DNA of 64,000 nt from Catenulispora sp. EB89 (GTDB lineage Bacteria; Actinomycetota; Actinomycetes; Streptomycetales; Catenulisporaceae), in the NCBI RefSeq assembly GCF_041261445.1, contig NZ_JBGCCU010000001.1, forward strand, positions 682,001 to 746,000. The letters are read 5' to 3'. The notes beneath the pieces are model-generated. The model was not told the DNA's origin and did not search any database. It saw only the letters and a list, made by a program, of their open reading frames with translations. A program made the translations under genes and the position numbers. Below are positions 59,245 to 64,000 of this stretch, in pieces; the first letter of the stretch is position 1, and each line of letters begins with the position of its first letter.

Positions 59245-59691
59245 ATGATCAGCACACTCGAGGTATTCACCACCGTGGCCGTCGGCGTGATGGTGGGGGT
59301 GGAGTTCGCCGTCGCCTTCGTCCTCAACCGGATCCTCGACGCGCTCCCCGACGACAGCGACCAACTCGGCCGCGCGCACGGCGGCCGCATGCTCGGCGCC
59401 GTGATGCCGTTCTGGTACATCGGCTCGGTCGTCCTCGTCGCGATCTGGGCCGCCGCCCGCTGGCACCACCACGGCACCGGCCTCGTCGTCGCCGGCGGCG
59501 CGCTGCTGATCGTGAGCGTGATCATGTCGCTCCTGCTGCTCGTCCCGATCAACAACCAGAACAAGACCTGGACCCCGGAGAACCGGCCGGCGGACTGGAA
59601 GGCGCAGATGAACCGCTGGGACCGCTTCCACTACGTCCGCGTCGCCGACATCATCGCCGCCTTCGCCCTGCTGGTCGCCGCGCTCGTCTGA
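59245..59691 (+). CDS. DUF1772-like integral membrane protein
   Basis: 148 residues with CAGGAGGGG upstream. Four membrane helices: VFTTVAVGVMVGVEFAVAFVLN, VMPFWYIGSVVLVAIWAAARW, GLVVAGGALLIVSVIMSLLLLVPI and IAAFALLVAALV at the C-terminus. The loop NNQNKTWTPENRPADWKAQMNRWDRFHYVR matches the DUF1772 family, which includes the anthrone oxygenase-like proteins. It is under control of the TetR gene opposite. Confidence 0.82.
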   Translation: MISTLEVFTTVAVGVMVGVEFAVAFVLNRILDALPDDSDQLGRAHGGRMLGAVMPFWYIGSVVLVAIWAAARWHHHGTGLVVAGGALLIVSVIMSLLLLVPINNQNKTWTPENRPADWKAQMNRWDRFHYVRVADIIAAFALLVAALV

Positions 59692-59718
59692 CGGATGGCA
59701 CCCGCGTATCCGCAAGCA

Positions 59719-59746
59719 GGTCCGCATCAGCCATCTGATGCGGACC
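59719..59746. terminator. Bidirectional terminator
   Basis: GGTCCGCATCAG (59719-59730) pairs perfectly with CTGATGCGGACC (59735-59746) around CCAT, between convergent genes. Confidence 0.8.
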
Positions 59747-59771
59747 CCGATCGTGTGTGCCAGCGGACAGG

Positions 59772-60197
59772 TCAGCTCTTGGCAGCGTCGATCGCCGCCT
59801 GCAACGACGCCATATACGCCTTCGACGTATACGTAGCCCCGCTCACCCCATCAACATGCGCCGACTGCGTCGCGACCGCCTCGCGCCCCAGAATCCCCGC
59901 CGCGATCACCGAGCGCGCCCAAGAATCGTCGTTGTCGTGCGGAAGGTTGGTCGCGGCCACGAACACGATCCGCCCGTTCGCCACAGTGATCCGCACCTGC
60001 ACGATCCCGTGCGTGATCGCGATCGGCGGCCCGGTCACGGTCACGACCGCGCTCGACCCCACCTCGTACGTGCTCTTCGTGGCCGGCGGCTCCTTCGGCG
60101 CGAGGCCGTGCGCCGAGGTCTTGGCGGCGAGCAGGCCGCCCATCGCTCCGACCGTGCCGATGACGGAAAACAGAGTTCTGATGTGAGGAATACGCAT
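59772..60197 (-). CDS. Exported FMN-binding domain protein
   Basis: 141 residues from ATG 60197 with AGGGGACG upstream. Residues 1-31 are a signal peptide or membrane anchor (IRTLFSVIGTVGAMGGLLAA). The rest is an FMN_bind domain: VVTVTGPPIAITHGIVQVRITVANGRIVFVAA and the conserved end DGVSGATYTSKAYMASLQ. In these proteins an ApbE-type transferase attaches FMN to the Thr of (S/T)GAT, here SGAT; no apbE is in the window. It works with the membrane reductase encoded just upstream (65 bp, same strand), probably receiving electrons outside the membrane. Confidence 0.85.
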   Translation of the reverse strand: MRIPHIRTLFSVIGTVGAMGGLLAAKTSAHGLAPKEPPATKSTYEVGSSAVVTVTGPPIAITHGIVQVRITVANGRIVFVAATNLPHDNDDSWARSVIAAGILGREAVATQSAHVDGVSGATYTSKAYMASLQAAIDAAKS

Positions 60198-60262
60198 TGG
60201 CGTCCCCTGATTCGACTGAATCGACGAAGGTGCCCCGGGAGAGGGCCCGAGCGAAGCTGAAC

Positions 60263-61669
60263 TCAGAAGTCGAAGATCTCGGTGTGGATCCGCCCCCGGC
60301 GCACCCCGGCCCGCCGCAGGTTCCGCACCGCGGCGGAAGCCATGCCGACCGACCCGCAGATGAACACCTCCCGGTCCTCCAGGTCCGGGATCAGGTCCAG
60401 CAGTCGTTCGACGGACAGCGGATCGTTCCGGCGGCTGCCGATGGCCGGGATGTAGATGATCCGCCCGGCCGCGTTGAGGGCTTCGAGCTCGCGGGTCAGG
60501 ATCAGGTCCCCGACCGTCGAGGCCCGCTGGATGAAGACGATGTCGTGCCGGCGGCCGTGCATGGTCTCGACGATCGCGCGCAGCGGCGTCACCCCGATCC
60601 CGCCGCCGATCATCACCACGCCGTGCTGACGGCGCAGCACCCCGGTGAAGGCGCCGTACGGCCCGTCCAGGAACACCCGGACGCCCGGCCGCAGCCGCCG
60701 CTTCAGCCGCCGGGTGTACCCGCCGACGCACTTGAACGTCAGCCGCAGCGTGTCGGCGTGCGGCGCCGCCGACAGCGAGAACGGATGCGCCTGGTACCAC
60801 AGGCTCCGGCTCATGAACCGCCACCGGAAGTACTGCCCGGCCTCGGCCCCGAGGTCGGCGACCCGGCGTCCCGTGATGTACACGCTCATCGCGTCGGGCC
60901 CGACCTCCTCCACCCGCGTCACCCGGAACCGGTGGTGCCGGTTGTTCAGGAGCGGGATCACGATGCGGTTGCACACGATCGCCGCCGCGACGATCGCGTG
61001 CAGTCCCACCCAGACGTCCGCCGCCCACGGGTTCCGCGTGAACTGCGCGCCGAGGCTGATCTGGTGCCAGAACGCGGCCGCCGCGGCCGGGTACATCAGC
61101 AGGTGGATCGAGTGCCAGCCCTCGTAACCCAGCCGCCGCCGGATGCTCCGGGCCGAGGTGAAGCCCGCCAGCAGCATCACCAGGAACCCGATGGTCGCGG
61201 CGAGGACCCCCGGATAGGTTCGCAGGATGCTGACCAGGACGGTCGACGGCGGCGCGTGCACGCTGACCGAGTACGCCGCGATCACGAACCCCGCGTGCGC
61301 AGACAACAGCAACACCAGATAGCCGCCCAGGCTGCGGTGCGCGGACGCGAGCCACGAACCCAGCCGGTGCTCCAGCCACGGCACCCGGGCCATCAGCGCG
61401 ATCTCGACCAGCAGCAGATACGCGCCGACCAGCCCGGTGATCTGCGCCAGCATGACGAGGTAGTCCGCCTCCGACTGGAGCCGGTCGGTCGGCGTCTGCC
61501 GCCACCACAGCGCCAACAGGCCCGCGACCCCCGCCGCGAGCACGCCCAACAGCACGGCCGACAGCGGCCGGCGCGGAAGAAGGGGCAGGCTGTGACGCCA
61601 GTCCCGACGGGGTACGACCCAGTCCGGGTCGGACGGCACCTCCACCCCCGCTGACCAACCCTGGACCAC
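60263..61669 (-). CDS. Ferric-reductase-like transmembrane flavoprotein
   Basis: 468 residues from GTG 61669, chosen because GAGGAG lies about 7 nt upstream; the frame opens 12 codons earlier. About six membrane helices in the first 230 residues carry His ligands for haem (SAHRSLGGYL, LSAHAGFVI, EGWHSIHLLMY, FWHQIS). Then follows an FNR-type module: FAD site YFRWRFMSRSLWYQAHPFSLS, VFLDGPYGAFTG, NAD site MIGGGIGVTPLRAIVE, and the C-terminal EVFICGSVGMASAAV. It passes electrons from NADH through FAD and haem across the membrane; the exported FMN protein downstream is the likely acceptor. Confidence 0.88.
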   Translation of the reverse strand: MVQGWSAGVEVPSDPDWVVPRRDWRHSLPLLPRRPLSAVLLGVLAAGVAGLLALWWRQTPTDRLQSEADYLVMLAQITGLVGAYLLLVEIALMARVPWLEHRLGSWLASAHRSLGGYLVLLLSAHAGFVIAAYSVSVHAPPSTVLVSILRTYPGVLAATIGFLVMLLAGFTSARSIRRRLGYEGWHSIHLLMYPAAAAAFWHQISLGAQFTRNPWAADVWVGLHAIVAAAIVCNRIVIPLLNNRHHRFRVTRVEEVGPDAMSVYITGRRVADLGAEAGQYFRWRFMSRSLWYQAHPFSLSAAPHADTLRLTFKCVGGYTRRLKRRLRPGVRVFLDGPYGAFTGVLRRQHGVVMIGGGIGVTPLRAIVETMHGRRHDIVFIQRASTVGDLILTRELEALNAAGRIIYIPAIGSRRNDPLSVERLLDLIPDLEDREVFICGSVGMASAAVRNLRRAGVRRGRIHTEIFDF

Positions 61670-61835
61670 GTGAATGCTCCTCACTTCGGGGCACTCAGAA
61701 TCCACCTCGGCGGCCGTTCGCCGGACACGTTTGTTCTAGCTTTTCTCAACCCTTTTCTGAAGCTTTACGGTAATCGCCGACGCCCCGGGCCTGGCCTGCG
61801 AAGTCCTCGCTGACCAGTCAGTTCCCGGCCGCCGG

Positions 61836-64000
61836 TCAGTTCCCGGCTTCGCCGGCCAGCGAGTCCGCCTCCTGGGACGCGGCCCGAGCCTCGCCGTCGG
61901 CGCCGTGCCGAGCGGCGATCGCGGCCAGACCGCGCAGGCTCTCGACGAGTCCGTGCCGGTCCGCGGTCTCCCGCCGCACCTCCACGCCCTCGCGCGCGTA
62001 CATCAGGGCTCGATCGGTCCGGCCCGCCTTGTCGTGCGCCTCGGCCAGGTTCTCCAGCACCGAGCCGAACCCGGCGTCGCGGTTGCCGGCCGCCCGGTGG
62101 ATGGCCTCGGCGGCCTCGCCCTCGGCGATCGAGGCGTCGAACTGGTCGAGCAGCAGGTGCAGATAGCCGAGATTGATGTGGATCCGCGCGCGGTTGATGT
62201 CTCCCTCGGTCAGCTCCAGGCCTCGGCGCAGGTAGCCGATCGCGGCCTCGGGATCGCCGTTCTGCATCGCCACGATGCCCAGGTTGTTCAACGCCTTCGC
62301 GGCGCCCGCGAACTGCCCGGCGGCCTCCCGGATCGCGACGCACACCTCCAGATGCCCGACCGCCTCGGCTTCGCGGCTGGCCGAGGACAACGCGGTCGCC
62401 AGGTTGTTGCGCACCGCCGCCTCGGCGTCGTCGCGGCGTCCGGCCACCTTGGCGAGCGCGATCTCGTTGGCCTGGACCCACGCCTCGTGCAGCCGCAGGT
62501 GGCGGAACAGGCCCCACATCGCGGTCGGCAGCTGCCACACCGGCCCGGTCAGGTCATGCTCGGCCGCCAGCCGCTGGACGTCCAGCAGGTTCACGATCTC
62601 GGTCTCGCCCCACTCGACCGCCTCCGACGCGCTCTCCGGGGCGAAGACCCCGGTGACGCCGGGCAGCGGTTCGTCGATCGCGAAGACGTGGTCCGGGGCC
62701 AGGAAGCGTTCCGAGGCGGTCATGCTGTGCACGGCCCAGCCGGCCAGCCGGGCCACCGCCGTGTGCGCGGATTCCGCGTCCTCCTCCTGTGCGGCACGTT
62801 CGGCCGCGAACTCGCGGAGCAGGTCGTGCAGCCCGTAGCGGCCGGCGCGCGGCGAGCGGAGCATGTGGACGTCGACAAGGTGCTCCAGGACGCGCTCGGC
62901 GTCGGCCAATGGGAGGCCGAGTAGCGAGGCCGCGGCAGGCAGTCCGAGGTCGCCGCCGGGCCACAGGCCGAGCAGGCGGAACGCCCGCGCCGCGCCTTCC
63001 GGGGCGCCCTCGGCCGCGGCCAGACCGGTGTAGCCGATCTCGAAGCTGGCCCGGACGTCCTGGCCGCCGTAGCTGAGCTCGTCGAGCCGGTGGCGCGCGG
63101 CCGTCAGACGCTCGGCGAGGTCGGCGACACGCCAGGCCGGCCGGGACGCCAGCCGGCCGCCCGCCACGCGGATCGCCAGCGGCAGGTCCGCGCACGCCGT
63201 GACGACGGCCTCGGCGGCGTCCGGCTCGGCCGCGATCCGCCGCGCGCCGACGATCTTCGCCAGCAGCTCCCGCGATTCGGCGCGGACCAGGCCGTCCAGG
63301 CCCAGCCGGACCGCCCCGGGCAGGCCGATCAGCCGGTTCCGGGCGGTCACCAGCGCGGCGCCGGCCGCGGTGCCCGGCAGCAGCGGCGCGAGCTGGTCGG
63401 CGTCGCGGGCGTCGTCGAGCACGATCAGGACCCTGCGTTCGGCGAGCAACGTGCGGAAGAGCGCGGCGCGGTCGGCGGTGCCGCCGGGAACCGCGTCCGC
63501 GGCCATGCCGAGCTGGCGCAGGAAGGAGCCCAGGACCTCGCCCGGATCCGCCGGGACGGCGCCGGTGCCGCGCAGGTCGGCGTAGAGCTGGCCGTCGGGG
63601 AAGCGGGGGCGGGCCCGGTGCGCGGCGCGCAGGGCCAGTGCGGTCTTGCCGACGCCGCCCATGCCGTCGATCGCGGCGATCGGTGCGGGGCGGACGTCGG
63701 GGTCGTCGGGGTAGTCGGTGGCTTCGATGGCTCCGGCGGCTCCGACAGTTTCAGCCGGGACATCGCCGACCGGATCGCCGATCAGCTCCGCGACCAGCAG
63801 CTGCACGGCCTCGTCCCGGCCCGTGAAATCGGCCGTGTCCCGAGGCAGCGCCTGCGGTCGCGGCCACAGCGCGAACACATCGACCCGAGCGCCCGGCTCG
63901 GCCCCGGCCCCGTCGGCATCCAGAATCGTCTGATGCAGGGCCCTGATCTCGGGCCCGGGCTCGACCCCCAAGTCGGACGACAACGCGGCGGACAACCCCC
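61836..64000 (-). CDS. AfsR/SARP-type regulator, 3' part (5' end beyond the window)
   Basis: The gene runs off the right edge of the window. What is present begins with LSSDLGVEPGPEIRALHQTIL, the end of a bacterial transcriptional activation domain (BTAD). So an OmpR-like DNA-binding part and most of the BTAD lie outside. Next comes the NB-ARC ATPase: P-loop AIDGMGGVGKTALALRAAH, kinase-2 VLIVLDDARDADQLAPL, ACADLPLAIRVAGGRLA, and LHDLLREFAAERA. The C-terminus has TPR repeats (AAKALNNLGIVAMQNGDPEAAIGYLRRGLELT, RARIHINLGYLHLLLDQFDASIAEGEAAEAI). This is the AfsR type that activates secondary metabolism, usually modulated by Ser/Thr kinases. Confidence 0.92.
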   Translation of the reverse strand, partial: GLSAALSSDLGVEPGPEIRALHQTILDADGAGAEPGARVDVFALWPRPQALPRDTADFTGRDEAVQLLVAELIGDPVGDVPAETVGAAGAIEATDYPDDPDVRPAPIAAIDGMGGVGKTALALRAAHRARPRFPDGQLYADLRGTGAVPADPGEVLGSFLRQLGMAADAVPGGTADRAALFRTLLAERRVLIVLDDARDADQLAPLLPGTAAGAALVTARNRLIGLPGAVRLGLDGLVRAESRELLAKIVGARRIAAEPDAAEAVVTACADLPLAIRVAGGRLASRPAWRVADLAERLTAARHRLDELSYGGQDVRASFEIGYTGLAAAEGAPEGAARAFRLLGLWPGGDLGLPAAASLLGLPLADAERVLEHLVDVHMLRSPRAGRYGLHDLLREFAAERAAQEEDAESAHTAVARLAGWAVHSMTASERFLAPDHVFAIDEPLPGVTGVFAPESASEAVEWGETEIVNLLDVQRLAAEHDLTGPVWQLPTAMWGLFRHLRLHEAWVQANEIALAKVAGRRDDAEAAVRNNLATALSSASREAEAVGHLEVCVAIREAAGQFAGAAKALNNLGIVAMQNGDPEAAIGYLRRGLELTEGDINRARIHINLGYLHLLLDQFDASIAEGEAAEAIHRAAGNRDAGFGSVLENLAEAHDKAGRTDRALMYAREGVEVRRETADRHGLVESLRGLAAIAARHGADGEARAASQEADSLAGEAGN

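Noticed and set aside
57960-59564. Minus-strand frame of 534 codons spanning the HTH and TetR genes
   Set aside because: It crosses two real genes and a divergent promoter in the wrong frame and has shadow composition.

Overview
The window is chromosomal DNA from a high-GC Gram-positive actinobacterium. Third codon positions are almost all G or C, GTG starts and four-base stop/start overlaps are common, and the content is typical of the group: a conservon operon, an AfsR/SARP-type regulator, several Ser/Thr kinases, many TetR, LysR, Lrp and AraC regulators, Tat and Sec secreted hydrolases with FN3 or F5/8C modules, and cell-wall-binding type 2 repeats. It looks like a Streptomyces, Catenulispora or Kitasatospora-like large genome, outside the rRNA and ribosomal core. 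I found no rRNA, tRNA, CRISPR array, IS element or prophage.

Layout. 1-5.2 kb: two secreted proteins, a DUF1684 protein behind a long hairpin, and an Rrf2 regulator. 5.2-5.7 kb: a non-coding stretch with two arrays of an 8-bp repeat. 5.7-11.5 kb: a small secreted protein, a sedolisin (S53) protease with a large repeat insertion, and an MFS exporter divergent from a double-domain Lrp regulator. 11.6-17.4 kb: small hypothetical and membrane genes, a TSCPD-like protein, a truncated transglutaminase-like gene, and an epoxide-hydrolase-like gene divergent from a TetR regulator, followed by a dienelactone hydrolase. 18-24.2 kb: a complete conservon (cvnABCD) with a GAF-domain fifth gene, then an acyl-CoA-dehydrogenase-like gene. 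24.2-36.4 kb: a lipoprotein, LysR, a kinase with its membrane partner, a solitary N6 methylase with a specificity-like tail, a DUF4352 lipoprotein, a SUFU protein, a glycosidase with carbohydrate-binding modules, a double SnoaL protein, and an ArsR/GNAT pair.

36.5-47.4 kb holds a Q-rich disordered protein, two similar 'regulator / MDR reductase / SnoaL' modules (37.2-39.6 and 44.0-46.4 kb), VOC/AraC, a second Ser/Thr kinase, GNAT and MBL genes. 46.5-51.1 kb: a LysR divergent from sdhCAB, a non-classical succinate dehydrogenase with a single cytochrome b subunit. 51.1-64 kb: a GH18 protein with a clear promoter and operator, a NarL-type two-component system, a large DUF4132 protein that ends inside a convergent small HTH gene, a TetR/DUF1772 pair with CTAG-type operators, an FMN-binding/ferric-reductase-like pair, and the 3' part of an NB-ARC/TPR SARP regulator cut by the window edge.

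The strongest integrated system is the conservon, in which every gene overlaps the next and even the first start codon overlaps a 17-codon upstream reading frame. Regulation elsewhere is unusually readable: several divergent regulator/target pairs carry clear palindromes or direct repeats, and many gene ends carry long perfect hairpins. All functional calls rest on reading the sequence; no database search was run.
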